A DNA stretch of 64,000 nt, from the NCBI GenBank assembly GCA_964402975.1, contig CAYOEM010000001.1:369111-433110 (forward strand), in the 5' to 3' direction. This document shows, piece after piece, positions 17,509 through 26,098 of the stretch. The position numbers and the translations under genes were made by a program. Below the pieces are notes generated by a model. The model searched no databases. It saw only the letters and a program-made list of their open reading frames with translations, and was not told the DNA's origin. Every line of letters starts with the position of its first letter. The stretch's first letter is position 1. This stretch comes from CAMDKS01 sp964402975 (lineage in GTDB: Bacteria > Bdellovibrionota_B > Oligoflexia > Oligoflexales > RGVZ01).

Positions 17509-17997
17509 ATGAAAGTCACGTTAAAACACGTCGTTTCAGCCATCTTGAAAATTACGCTTGGACTTTGCATCGCCAGCAACACTGGTTTTGCCGAACACCA
17601 CGAGAAGGGCGCAAAGCCCGCTAAAAGCTCAACTGCCCCAACCAAGGCAGCCACACAGCCCGCAGCTAAGCCACTAGCGAAACCTGCGACCTCTACGCAA
17701 GCTGCTCCACAAATAAAGGCAGCAACAGTCATCAAGTTTGACGCCAAGGAAGTCAAAGGCGCCAAAGTATGGCTTCCCAAAGACTCGACGGCCAAAGTTG
17801 GCGAGCCAGTGACCCTGGAAGTCCACAATTCGCTGGAAGCGCCACATGGCTTTAAAATCGAAGGTTACGTTCCAGAGACCGCAATTGGTGCTGGTGAGAC
17901 CAAGACTTTCACGTTCACACCAAAAGAAAAAGGCGTTTTAAAAGTGACCTGCCATCTTCATCCTGCCCACGTTGGTGCTGAGATCAAGGTGCAGTAA
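17509..17997 (+). CDS. Periplasmic cupredoxin-like protein
   Basis: The ATG at 17509 with GGGAG upstream begins a signal peptide ending at about FAEHH; a longer frame from 17344 lacks a ribosome-binding site. A low-complexity Ala/Pro/Lys/Thr linker (about 33-70) leads to a cupredoxin beta sandwich (about 72-162). Type-1 copper ligands are visible: His113 in EAPHGFKI, then Cys148 with His151 and His154 in KVTCHLHPAHVGAEI. Cupredoxins carry electrons or copper in the periplasm. A terminator follows immediately. Partner unknown. Confidence 0.82.
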   Translation: MKVTLKHVVSAILKITLGLCIASNTGFAEHHEKGAKPAKSSTAPTKAATQPAAKPLAKPATSTQAAPQIKAATVIKFDAKEVKGAKVWLPKDSTAKVGEPVTLEVHNSLEAPHGFKIEGYVPETAIGAGETKTFTFTPKEKGVLKVTCHLHPAHVGAEIKVQ

Positions 17998-18024
17998 GCT
18001 GGTTTCTTAGCAAATAGACGAACT

Positions 18025-18056
18025 TGGAGCGCTTTTAGACGGCGCTCCATTTTTTT
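18025..18056 (+). terminator. Rho-independent terminator of the cupredoxin gene
   Basis: TGGAGCGC (18025-18032) pairs with GCGCTCCA (18042-18049), followed by T7. It extends into the last codons of the convergent galE gene. Confidence 0.88.
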
Positions 18057-19093
18057 GCCCAAGTCAGGGCATCACTAATTCCCTGGTCTATGGACCTCTC
18101 AGCCTGCCATTTTATAAGCCTCAAAGCCAAATCAGCGCTGGCAAAACTGCCCGCCACATCCCCAGGCCGCGGGGGCGCCTCACGCTTGTTGATCTTGGCC
18201 TTATAGACCCGTTCAAAAGCCGCGACTAATTCACGAACAGTTACACCGTTACCAGTACCAAGATTAATGACTCGGTAGTTAGCTGACTCCGACACAGAGC
18301 CACTCGGGACGATCGAACTGGCACTAAAAACATGGTCAAAATTCTCAATAGCTTTTACATGGGCACGGGCCAGGTCCCAGACGTGAATGTAATCCCTGAT
18401 TCCGCTTCCGTCTCTGGTCGGCCAATCAGTTCCCGTAATTTCGAAACAAGGGATCTTACCAAGAGCTACACTGACTAAGCGCCCAAGCACGTGAGTCGGT
18501 TCTTTAACGTAGGCACCAGTGCGCATATTTGGATCGGCGCCAATGGGATTAAAGTAACGAAGCGCAATACCTCTCATCGAATAAGCGTCACAAAAATCTT
18601 TGAGAACCATTTCCATCATGAATTTTGTACGTGCATATGGACTAGACGGTTTAAGCGGAGCTGATTCTGTAACCATAAAACCATCTACGACGTCATAGAT
18701 CGAGGCTGATGAACTAAATACAATTCGACGACACCCAACGTCACGCAGAGCTCCGAATAGCTCTACCGACTTAGCTACATTTTCGCGGTAATACAGCTCA
18801 GGCTCGGTTACACTTTCTGGAACGATAATGCGAGCCGCGCAGTGAATGGCGCCGACAAGGGGACCTTCGGCAGCTACAATTTTTTGAATAAGATTACGGT
18901 CCGCAATGTCGCCTTCATAAAAAATGCGGCCCTTTGTAAATGATCGTTGCCCACTAGAAAAATCATCCAATATGATCGGCGTCCAACCCGCATCCAGTAG
19001 AGCGGAACAGACCGTGGCACCGATATAACCGGCCCCTCCAGTTACGAGGACATTACCGCGGGAGCTCTTAGATTGGTTTTTTGATTCTGTCAT
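18035..19093 (-). CDS. galE: UDP-glucose 4-epimerase
   Basis: An extended short-chain dehydrogenase. It has the NAD-binding motif VLVTGGAGYIGATVC (about 15-29), the catalytic Ser in SSSASIYD (about 127-134) and YARTK with Tyr153 and Lys157. GRLVSVALG and LRYFNPIGADP are typical of GalE. The reaction interconverts UDP-glucose and UDP-galactose for LPS or exopolysaccharide. Length 352 aa is normal, and a short polar N-terminus precedes the first strand. No other polysaccharide genes are adjacent. Activity on N-acetylated sugars cannot be excluded. Confidence 0.9.
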   Translation of the reverse strand: MTESKNQSKSSRGNVLVTGGAGYIGATVCSALLDAGWTPIILDDFSSGQRSFTKGRIFYEGDIADRNLIQKIVAAEGPLVGAIHCAARIIVPESVTEPELYYRENVAKSVELFGALRDVGCRRIVFSSSASIYDVVDGFMVTESAPLKPSSPYARTKFMMEMVLKDFCDAYSMRGIALRYFNPIGADPNMRTGAYVKEPTHVLGRLVSVALGKIPCFEITGTDWPTRDGSGIRDYIHVWDLARAHVKAIENFDHVFSASSIVPSGSVSESANYRVINLGTGNGVTVRELVAAFERVYKAKINKREAPPRPGDVAGSFASADLALRLIKWQAERSIDQGISDALTWAKKWSAV

Positions 19094-19331
19094 AAATAAA
19101 AGTCTTTTGTCTTACCTGTGGTGAAGGCCAAGAATGCCCGCCCCCCAAGCCCATGTCAAAGTAAAAAGGGCCTAACACCCTTACTTTAGCGATGTTCTTC
19201 AGACGACCATGGTGAGGAATTTAGGAGCTAAAAAGTATGCTTAAATACCCTAAGTTCCTACACTTTCTAGGGGGGATTTAAGTTACCCGGTAAAAATGTC
19301 GTTAGTAAGAAGCTTAACTCGGAGGTTCACC

Positions 19332-20120
19332 TTGAGCGCCAGTCTAAGAGATATCCTGATCATTGCAGCCCTGATCACAAGCTGCTCTGAAGGATCTTTT
19401 TCTGGAGACTCCGACCGCCAAGGCATTATCAAGAAGCCGGCAAAACCATCAACCCCCGAGACACCTACTCCTTCCACAAACGACACACCTAAGTCAGACG
19501 ACAGCACGGTCGTAACCGACGACGGCGGTCAGCTCTGGGAGCCATGCAGCAGACAGCTAAGCGTTCCTGGAAGGGCCAACCCTTACCTAGCAGGCATGCC
19601 GGCAGGGACCTCGATTTCCTATAATTTTGCGGCCAGACCCGATCGGGCCGGCTCAGAGTCCCCCGTTCAGTTAGTTCCCGAAAAGCCTGACTGCCTGAAA
19701 GAAGGCGAAAGCATAACGTTCAATATATCAGGACGCATCTCCCACGGCGGATCACAAGCCACCAACGCTGATGGCAAGCAAAATGACGTCAAGTTTCACC
19801 AGAAAAATGGGATCCTGGGTAAGTCCAGTATTAGGGCGCCATTAAATTCCATGGTGGGAGTGTTCCTTGGTGACGGGGTACCAAACGGTAGCCCGGCTAC
19901 TATGGACTTCTTGTCGGCATCAAGCCGAGACTACGCAAAGCTGACCCCTGGTGTTGGCCAGATTTTCTTCATCGGAGACGGTAAGCGTAGCAATGGAGCG
20001 CTTCAGGAAATTGTAGTTCCCGTCGGCGCAAAAAGACTATTTTTGGGGATCATGGACGGCTACGAGTGGAGTAACAACTCCGGGGAGCTTTCTGGCGGCT
20101 TTTCTACCAAAAAGAAGTGA
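19332..20120 (+). CDS. Shared-head lipoprotein with PA-IL (LecA)-like domain
   Basis: The TTG start at 19332 is chosen because GGAGG sits 7 bp upstream and it leaves a compact signal peptide with Cys at residue 18 (LITSC); an in-frame ATG at 19296 lacks a ribosome-binding site. The head SEGSFSGDSDRQ, a Lys/Pro/Thr linker and VVTDDGG match the lipoprotein at 7603. The C-terminal domain ends in GAKRLFLGIMDGYEWSNNSGEL, the pattern of PA-IL/LecA-like and related beta-sandwich carbohydrate-binding domains, preceded by QIFFIGDGKRS. A surface lectin is a reasonable inference; sugar specificity is unknown. Confidence 0.72.
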   Translation: MSASLRDILIIAALITSCSEGSFSGDSDRQGIIKKPAKPSTPETPTPSTNDTPKSDDSTVVTDDGGQLWEPCSRQLSVPGRANPYLAGMPAGTSISYNFAARPDRAGSESPVQLVPEKPDCLKEGESITFNISGRISHGGSQATNADGKQNDVKFHQKNGILGKSSIRAPLNSMVGVFLGDGVPNGSPATMDFLSASSRDYAKLTPGVGQIFFIGDGKRSNGALQEIVVPVGAKRLFLGIMDGYEWSNNSGELSGGFSTKKK

Positions 20121-20127
20121 ATTCAAA

Positions 20128-21387
20128 TCACAAGCCTAACTTTGAAACAATATGCCAGCGAGCGATTTGAAAGTCCCTGATGGTCTCCAAACGACTGTGC
20201 CGAGCATCGAATAACTTATCAGACGCACCGAGTACATCTGGTGAATTTTTCACTCCTCGGGCGTACTCAGACTGGGTGATTTTGTAGTATCGCTCAGCCC
20301 TTGCAATATTTTGCTCGGTCTCATGGACCTGATCATGCAACACTTTGAGCTGCGCCGTCTCTGACTCTAGATGGGCAGTAATAACTCTCTCTTTGTGAGA
20401 TGCTAGTAATTTTGCCGCAGATGCTTCCTGCAACAAAGCACTAGCTTCCCGCTTTGATTCGAGCCCGGCGGGCAAATTTACCGTAGCTCGGAGGCCCATC
20501 GAAAATTTATTGGGTCCTAACCCATTTAATTTTTCTGAAGCATAAGACGACGTCGTTCCGTCTTTGTCGAGAGATGCGAAAATGTCTAATTTTGGCCACC
20601 AAACTCGGCCCTGCTCCTCTGCGGCCAAAAAATACTGCTGTCCAACAAGCTCGTGGTCTTTGAATAAATAGCCAAACTGACTCGCAGTTACGGTGATTGG
20701 GGACCCGTGGTCATGGACAAACGATTCCGTCAAAATAAGCTTCGAATCTTTTTCTAGGCCCAATATAACTTTGAGTTCCTGGACGTCATTTGAAAACTGA
20801 ACGCTGGCCAGACTCACCAACCGCTTCAAGTCAGCTTCCTTAATTTCAAATTCGAAACGATCGGAATTCGCAGCAACTCCACTTCTAATGCGTTTCTGGG
20901 CTCCATTGAGATTTTGCTTGTTGATATCAAGAGACACGTTTAGAAGCGCTAATTTTTCACGCAGATATAAAACCCGCCAATATATAGAACTCGCACGATC
21001 AAGCTCCTCTGATATCACAAGTTTGAGTTGATTCGTGCGCCGCTCTGTCTCGAGATCGCGAATCTCATTTTGAATTCGGTCGCGACCGCCGCTATAGATA
21101 TTTGATTTCAACTCAATGCCGTATTCCGAATCATTACGCCAGCTTGGAGTTTCGCTACGGGAAATAGCCGCGCCTGCGCGAACTTCTAAGGATGGTAGGA
21201 ACGACCTCTCAAACGATCCTGCCCTGTCTCGAGAAGCCGACACGTCAAGCCGAGCAGCCGCCACTTTTGCGTTCTTTTCTTCTAGCAGCGCTTTCAGCTT
21301 ATCAGACGTCAACTGCACGTCAGCAGCAAGGGTACGAACGCTCGTCAGCACGCTCGAGACGGCAATAATTAAATAACAAATGCGCAT
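20128..21387 (-). CDS. TolC-family outer-membrane efflux channel
   Basis: A signal peptide (to about residue 21) is followed by two repeated long coiled-coil halves rich in Glu/Lys/Arg/Ala, as in TolC/CzcC proteins (AKVAARLDVSASRDRAGSFERSFLPSLEVRAG and later SEYARGVKNSPDVLGASDKLFDARHSRLE). Length 419 aa fits the CzcC type. It is the last gene of the metal-efflux operon, 3 bp after the small periplasmic gene, and should form the exit duct for the RND pump. Confidence 0.85.
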   Translation of the reverse strand: MRICYLIIAVSSVLTSVRTLAADVQLTSDKLKALLEEKNAKVAAARLDVSASRDRAGSFERSFLPSLEVRAGAAISRSETPSWRNDSEYGIELKSNIYSGGRDRIQNEIRDLETERRTNQLKLVISEELDRASSIYWRVLYLREKLALLNVSLDINKQNLNGAQKRIRSGVAANSDRFEFEIKEADLKRLVSLASVQFSNDVQELKVILGLEKDSKLILTESFVHDHGSPITVTASQFGYLFKDHELVGQQYFLAAEEQGRVWWPKLDIFASLDKDGTTSSYASEKLNGLGPNKFSMGLRATVNLPAGLESKREASALLQEASAAKLLASHKERVITAHLESETAQLKVLHDQVHETEQNIARAERYYKITQSEYARGVKNSPDVLGASDKLFDARHSRLETIRDFQIARWHIVSKLGL

Positions 21388-21390
21388 CGT

Positions 21391-21807
21391 TTACTTTCTC
21401 GGCTCAATATTGAAAGTGAGGTCGTCGGTATGACCTACTTTTAAATGAGTCACCTCCAGTTTTAGTGTATAGCGATGCACTCCCTTGGCATCGTAAACAC
21501 CCTCGTAAAACCCATCTTTTGCTTCAAGCTTTATCTCTTCTGTCTTTTTTGTTCGCGGCATCACAGCCTTAGCCGTCATCTTAAAATCAGCGCTGACGGC
21601 AGGCTTCATATCTTTGTCGTATAAATATATTTTTAGATTTGAACCCTTAGATAAAACTTCGATGCGTGACTCATCCAGTGACTTAATCATTCCTCCTTTG
21701 GGCGCCTTAATCGTGGTAGGGGCGTCGTGATTGTGACCCTCGTGCGAATGACCAACATTTGAGAGAAATCCAAAACAAACTGCCAAAGCCATTATAATTC
21801 TGCGCAT
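21391..21807 (-). CDS. Small His-containing periplasmic protein of the efflux operon
   Basis: The ATG at 21807 with AGGGGTGAG upstream is chosen over a TTG at 21822. A signal peptide is followed by a His-rich mature N-terminus (SHEGHNHDAP), then a beta-rich domain starting KAPKGGMIKSLDESRIEVL. This arrangement resembles the metal-binding N-terminal domain of some CzcB-type adaptors, here as a separate protein of about 138 aa. It has no coiled-coil hairpin or lipoyl domain, so it cannot by itself be a full HlyD-type adaptor. It sits between the RND and TolC-like genes. A metal chaperone or reduced adaptor is inference. Confidence 0.68.
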   Translation of the reverse strand: MRRIIMALAVCFGFLSNVGHSHEGHNHDAPTTIKAPKGGMIKSLDESRIEVLSKGSNLKIYLYDKDMKPAVSADFKMTAKAVMPRTKKTEEIKLEAKDGFYEGVYDAKGVHRYTLKLEVTHLKVGHTDDLTFNIEPRK

Positions 21808-21832
21808 AGTCTCACCCCTCAAATAAAGATTT

Positions 21833-24800
21833 CTAAACTCGTTCTTTTAAATTTTGCAAACTCACATGCCGCTCGGCAGAACGTCGGCCATACTTATAAA
21901 AAAGAGTCGGCGTAACAATTATATCAAGAAACGTCGATGACAAAAGTCCACCCACAATAACCACCGCCACGGGGTGTAGCACCTCGCTGCCAGGCTGGCC
22001 TTTTGCAAAGACAAGTGGCAAAAGAGCCAACGACGTGACGAGAGCTGTCATTATAACAGGCACAAGTCGCTCCTGTGATCCACGAATGATCATCTCTTTT
22101 GAAAATGATTCTTTTTCAAATTTCATGAGATGAAGATAATGCGAAATCATCATAATCCCATTCCTGGAAGCTACGCCACATAGAGTCACAAAGCCAATCA
22201 AACTAGCTACCGTTATCGAACGATTCGTGAAATAAAGCATGATTAAGCCGCCAATAAACGCAAGTGGTATTGTGGCCATAATCTGCGCTGTAATGGCCTT
22301 TGAGTGAAAATGACTCATTAAAACAAAAGCAATACCTACAATCGAAAGAATCCCGAATAGAAGAATTTTCTTGGTGGCTGCTTGCTGGCTTTCGAATTGC
22401 CCACCATAGGATACATAGTAGCCCTCGGGTAACGCGACTTTTGCCGCGACTTTCGACCGTATTTCTTTGATCAAACTGGCAAGGTCACGCGAACTAACAT
22501 TACCACTAATAACGATTCGTCGTTGTCCGTTTTCTCTATTGATCTCGTTTGGGCCAAAGGTCTCGTAAACGTCAGCGACCATATCCAAGCTAACTTTTTG
22601 CCCATTCGGCAAAACTTTCAGGATAGTTTTTTCCATACTTTCGATGTTGGCTCTTGAACTCTCATCAAATTGAAAGAATACGTCGTAGAGTCGGCTCCCC
22701 TCGATCACTTGAGCAACCTCTTCGCCGTTAAATGCTGCCTCAAGAAGCTCGGTTACCTGACCGGCACTTAACCCGTACCTAGCAGCCTCGTCTCTCAAAA
22801 CATGAATTTTGACCTGAGGAATGAGCCCCTGTTCTTCCACGCGCAAATCAACGAGACCCTTGGTACCAGCGATAGCCGACTCAAGCTCAAGAGCCTTCTC
22901 GCGGAGAATATTGAGGTCATTTCCAAATATTTTAATAGCAATCGCAGCATTAACGCCCGACAGCATATGATCGATCAAGTGCGATATCGGCTGGCCCACA
23001 TTGACTCCCACGTTGGGGAATTTTTCTTTTAATTTAATACGCAGTTCGTTTAATACGACCTCTCTAGGGCGACCGTCATTATGAAAATCAACGTCGATTT
23101 CACTCACGTGAACACCAGCAGCATGCTCATCGAGTTCAGCTCGGCCCGTTCTCCTGGAAACAGATTTGACCTCTGGCGTGGCCAACATAATGGCTTCTGC
23201 GCCAACGCCTATTTTATCCGATTCAGGAAGACTGATCCCCGGCGGAGCGATGATAGCGATCATCGCGGTACCTTCATTGAACTTCGGCAAGAAATCACGC
23301 CCCATCATACCCGCCAGCACCATAGATCCTGCAAAAAGCAAAGCAGACGCACTGATTACAAGCCAACTTTTTGGAAGCAGCCAATCAAGTAATTTTTTAT
23401 CGATGACTTTAAGCTGGGCGACTAGCTTCGTGTCGGCATGTTGAGTTAGATTCCCGCCAAGGAAATAAGAGCAAAGGACTGGGGTGAGTGTCAACGAAAC
23501 CACCAGAGATGACAACAAAGCGGCAAGGTAGGCAACTCCAAAAGGCGCGAATAGCCGCCCCTCAAGGCCGTCTAAGCTAAAAAGCGGCAGAAAAACCAAG
23601 GCGATGATGACTGTAGCAAGGACAATCGAATTTCTCACTTCGCTTGACGCCTCATAGATCACCGTCAGCACTGGGCGAGGATTGGAAATCTGGGCATTTG
23701 CCCGTAAACGTCTAAAAACGTTTTCTACGTCAACAATCGAGTCGTCCACAAGCTCGCCAATGGCAATAGCCAGTCCACCTAAAGTCATCGTGTTCACGCT
23801 CAGCCCAAAAAAACGAAATACGATCGCCGTCACAAGAAACGAAACAGGAATCGCCGTGATCGTGATAACAGACATTCGAAGATTTGCTAAAAAGATAAAA
23901 AGAATGGCGAAAACGAGGACGGTGCCAAATTTCAGCTTACCCATAATTCCATTGATGGATGCTTCAATGAAGTTGGACTGCTTAAACACCTCGGTATTAA
24001 CAACAACGCCCTTGGGAAGCGAAGGTTTGACCTCCTCAATAGCTTTAGAAATGGCTTTCGTGATGGTTACCGTATCGGTGCCTGCCTGCTTTTGAATGGT
24101 CATCACCACAGCAGGCTTGCCATTATAACTACCATCACCCCGCTTTAATTTTGGAGCTTCAACAACCTCTGCGATGTCGCCGACCAAAACTGGCTTACCG
24201 AAATGAAGTCCTATAAATGTTTTTTTTATGTCGTCGATCGTCTCGACAACACCGATGTTACGCACGAGGTATTCCTGTCCGGCTTTTTCAAGAAATCCTC
24301 CTGTTGTGTTCTGGCTAATTTGTGCCAGCTCTTTATCGACTTGCTCCATCGTCAGCTGATGCAAATTTAGCTTCGCTGCAGATATTCGTATTTGGTACTG
24401 CTTAAGCCCTCCGCCAATGGAAATCACTTGGGCCACGCCGGCAATTGTCATGAGCCTCGGCCTAATTATCCATTCTGCAATATTTCTTATCTCAATCGGG
24501 TCAACAGAGCCGTCGTCTGAGTACAAAGCAATCTGCTGGATCTGACCCATCAGAGAGCCCACCGGACCCATGATGGGAGAGATGTCACGTGGGAGACGCT
24601 CTTTAGCTAAATTTATTTTCTCCTGGATAAGCTGCCGATTACGGTAGATGTCAGTTCCCCAACCAAACTCCACATAAATAGCCGAAAGACCTATGCCTGA
24701 CTGTGAGCGGATTCTTTCAACACCCATAAGCCCATTAAGTACTGACTCAATCGGCAAAGTCACACGTGTTTCCACCTCTTCTGGCGCCATGCCGTGGGCT

Positions 24801-24955
24801 TCAGTCATGATCGTTACGGTGGGTTTTGTAATGTCGGGGAACACATCGATGGGAAGATTCGCAACAGTCAAAGAGCCATAAACCAGCAACATGGCCGTTA
24901 TGGCAATGACAAACATTCGGTGGTTAAGCGCAACACGAATAATGTGATTTAACAA
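21833..24955 (-). CDS. CzcA/CusA-type heavy-metal efflux RND pump
   Basis: A full-length RND inner-membrane pump (1040 aa): N-terminal transmembrane helix, periplasmic porter domains, the helix-IV motif GGLAIAIGELVDDSIVDVENVF with acidic residues of the proton relay, a second large periplasmic loop, and a C-terminal half ending in GLLSSTFLDIIVTPTLFY. N-terminal MTEAHGMAPEEVETRVTLPIE is typical of the heavy-metal RND group. TTG start with AGGGG upstream. The exact metal cannot be assigned; the His-rich neighbours support a divalent metal such as Zn, Ni, Co or Cu. No HlyD-type adaptor gene is in the operon. Confidence 0.93.
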   Translation of the reverse strand: MLNHIIRVALNHRMFVIAITAMLLVYGSLTVANLPIDVFPDITKPTVTIMTEAHGMAPEEVETRVTLPIESVLNGLMGVERIRSQSGIGLSAIYVEFGWGTDIYRNRQLIQEKINLAKERLPRDISPIMGPVGSLMGQIQQIALYSDDGSVDPIEIRNIAEWIIRPRLMTIAGVAQVISIGGGLKQYQIRISAAKLNLHQLTMEQVDKELAQISQNTTGGFLEKAGQEYLVRNIGVVETIDDIKKTFIGLHFGKPVLVGDIAEVVEAPKLKRGDGSYNGKPAVVMTIQKQAGTDTVTITKAISKAIEEVKPSLPKGVVVNTEVFKQSNFIEASINGIMGKLKFGTVLVFAILFIFLANLRMSVITITAIPVSFLVTAIVFRFFGLSVNTMTLGGLAIAIGELVDDSIVDVENVFRRLRANAQISNPRPVLTVIYEASSEVRNSIVLATVIIALVFLPLFSLDGLEGRLFAPFGVAYLAALLSSLVVSLTLTPVLCSYFLGGNLTQHADTKLVAQLKVIDKKLLDWLLPKSWLVISASALLFAGSMVLAGMMGRDFLPKFNEGTAMIAIIAPPGISLPESDKIGVGAEAIMLATPEVKSVSRRTGRAELDEHAAGVHVSEIDVDFHNDGRPREVVLNELRIKLKEKFPNVGVNVGQPISHLIDHMLSGVNAAIAIKIFGNDLNILREKALELESAIAGTKGLVDLRVEEQGLIPQVKIHVLRDEAARYGLSAGQVTELLEAAFNGEEVAQVIEGSRLYDVFFQFDESSRANIESMEKTILKVLPNGQKVSLDMVADVYETFGPNEINRENGQRRIVISGNVSSRDLASLIKEIRSKVAAKVALPEGYYVSYGGQFESQQAATKKILLFGILSIVGIAFVLMSHFHSKAITAQIMATIPLAFIGGLIMLYFTNRSITVASLIGFVTLCGVASRNGIMMISHYLHLMKFEKESFSKEMIIRGSQERLVPVIMTALVTSLALLPLVFAKGQPGSEVLHPVAVVIVGGLLSSTFLDIIVTPTLFYKYGRRSAERHVSLQNLKERV

Positions 24956-24978
24956 ATCAGCCCCTTTTGAACAAAAGC

Positions 24979-25015
24979 CCCGTTGGGGTTATTAGCCCCA
25001 ACGGGTTGTTTTTCA
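24979..25015 (-). terminator. Hairpin between the His-rich gene and the RND operon
   Basis: CCCGTTGGGG (24979-24988) pairs perfectly with CCCCAACGGG (24996-25005) around a 7-nt loop. On the minus strand it is followed by GCTTTTGTT, and on the plus strand by TTGTTTTT. It can terminate or attenuate transcripts of the His-rich gene before the RND gene, which would make expression of the two unequal. Confidence 0.7.
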
Positions 25016-25034
25016 AGCTGTGTACGCCTGAAAA

Positions 25035-25424
25035 TCAGATCTCAGTAGCACCTTGATCGCAATGGTCGCCATGCACATGATGCACGTTGCCCTCTACAAC
25101 ATAATCGCTATGGTCAACATGCGGAATACTTGCATGACCACAATTTGCGCCATGTGTATGGCCGCTCTCAGCAGGAGCTTTAACATGGTCTTTTGCTGCT
25201 GCAACACGAACGCTATGCTCCACCACTTGACCAGAAGCTGTCGCGTTATGGAAGTGGCCGTCGTGAATATAGTCGACGTGACCACTATGCTTGATCGATG
25301 CATGTCCGCAGTTTTCGCCATGCTTATGAGCCGCGTGTGATTTGTGCTCTACTTTAGCTCCGGCAAAAGCAGCTGAAGAACCAACGGCAAAAGCTAATAC
25401 CAACGATAGATTAAAAAGCTTCAT
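25035..25424 (-). CDS. Secreted histidine-rich metal-binding protein with internal duplication
   Basis: A signal peptide ends at AFAGA. About 21 of 129 residues are His. Two repeats are visible: HKHGENCGHASIKHSGHVDYIHDG and HTHGANCGHASIPHVDHSDYVVEG (split here for reading; each also has a Cys). The C-terminus is HHVHGDHCDQG. The pattern CGHxxIxHxxHxDY fits a periplasmic metal buffer or chaperone. It lies directly upstream of the RND pump on the same strand, separated by a hairpin. Metal and stoichiometry are unknown. Confidence 0.8.
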   Translation of the reverse strand: MKLFNLSLVLAFAVGSSAAFAGAKVEHKSHAAHKHGENCGHASIKHSGHVDYIHDGHFHNATASGQVVEHSVRVAAAKDHVKAPAESGHTHGANCGHASIPHVDHSDYVVEGNVHHVHGDHCDQGATEI

Positions 25425-25524
25425 AAAAACTCCATTTTAAATAAATTTTTAGTTGTTAAAAAACGATCGAGAACAGACGCCCTTCGACAGCCATCGTCAT
25501 GTGTATGACTGGCGCTTAAAAATC

Positions 25525-25896
25525 TCACGTGAGTATGCGTACAGATTCCGCAAACTGTATGTTTGCTGTAGATCGTAAACTCGAAGAAATGTAGCCCTGC
25601 GGTGGTGCTAGAATGAATGGCGACTGGCTTATAACTCTTGCGGTCAAAAACTCATCTAACCAACAGTCGACCCGATCCTTGATCTTATCATCATCGATTA
25701 GACGAGTTGGCTTAATTTGGATGAAGCAGTGCTCGTGATCGTTAGCGTCAGCAGCGCCAAAGGCGTGTGTAGAGTCGCCATCACAGTTTATATGCGCGTC
25801 ACAGGCAATATGACTTGCTAAACCTGCGTGATGCCAAGAGAGTCCTAGCGCCAAAATGGCTAATACATCGCGCATTTTTTGTAACCACTTGCCCAT
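25525..25896 (-). CDS. Small exported protein with His/Cys/Asp-rich segment
   Basis: The ATG at 25896 (or 25875) gives a short N-terminal hydrophobic segment (VLAILALGLSWHHAGL) followed by HIACDAHINCDGDSTH and DANDHEHCF; a longer frame from 26064 has no hydrophobic start and runs into the maeB leader. About 123 aa. No family recognised. Position next to the metal-efflux operon and the His/Cys/Asp content suggest a metal-related periplasmic protein, but this is weak. The ribosome-binding site is poor. Confidence 0.5.
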   Translation of the reverse strand: MGKWLQKMRDVLAILALGLSWHHAGLASHIACDAHINCDGDSTHAFGAADANDHEHCFIQIKPTRLIDDDKIKDRVDCWLDEFLTARVISQSPFILAPPQGYISSSLRSTANIQFAESVRILT

Positions 25897-26098
25897 GCTT
25901 CTAGGGTAGCACGGCCTACCGCGATTAACCAAAAAGGCTTTGTAGCTGGTTGACTTTGAGGCCTTAAGCTTCGTGCACAAATGACTAAAAAGACGCCCAA
26001 AATGGGTATTTTTATTTGAGCATGGGTAAATTGATCTTTTCCCTTCGGGTGTGTACCATCTCACTTCTAACTCCCTGTCTCTAAAGAGGTATCCGGCC

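Noticed and set aside
25053..25340. Methionine-rich plus-strand frame resembling a copper-binding protein
   Set aside because: It is the antisense of the His-rich gene; each CAT/CAC His codon reads as ATG/GTG on the other strand, so the Met richness is an artefact.
25981..26050. CCCA-TGGG hairpin with T-rich tail before maeB as a terminator
   Set aside because: Only four paired bases; may be part of the promoter region instead.
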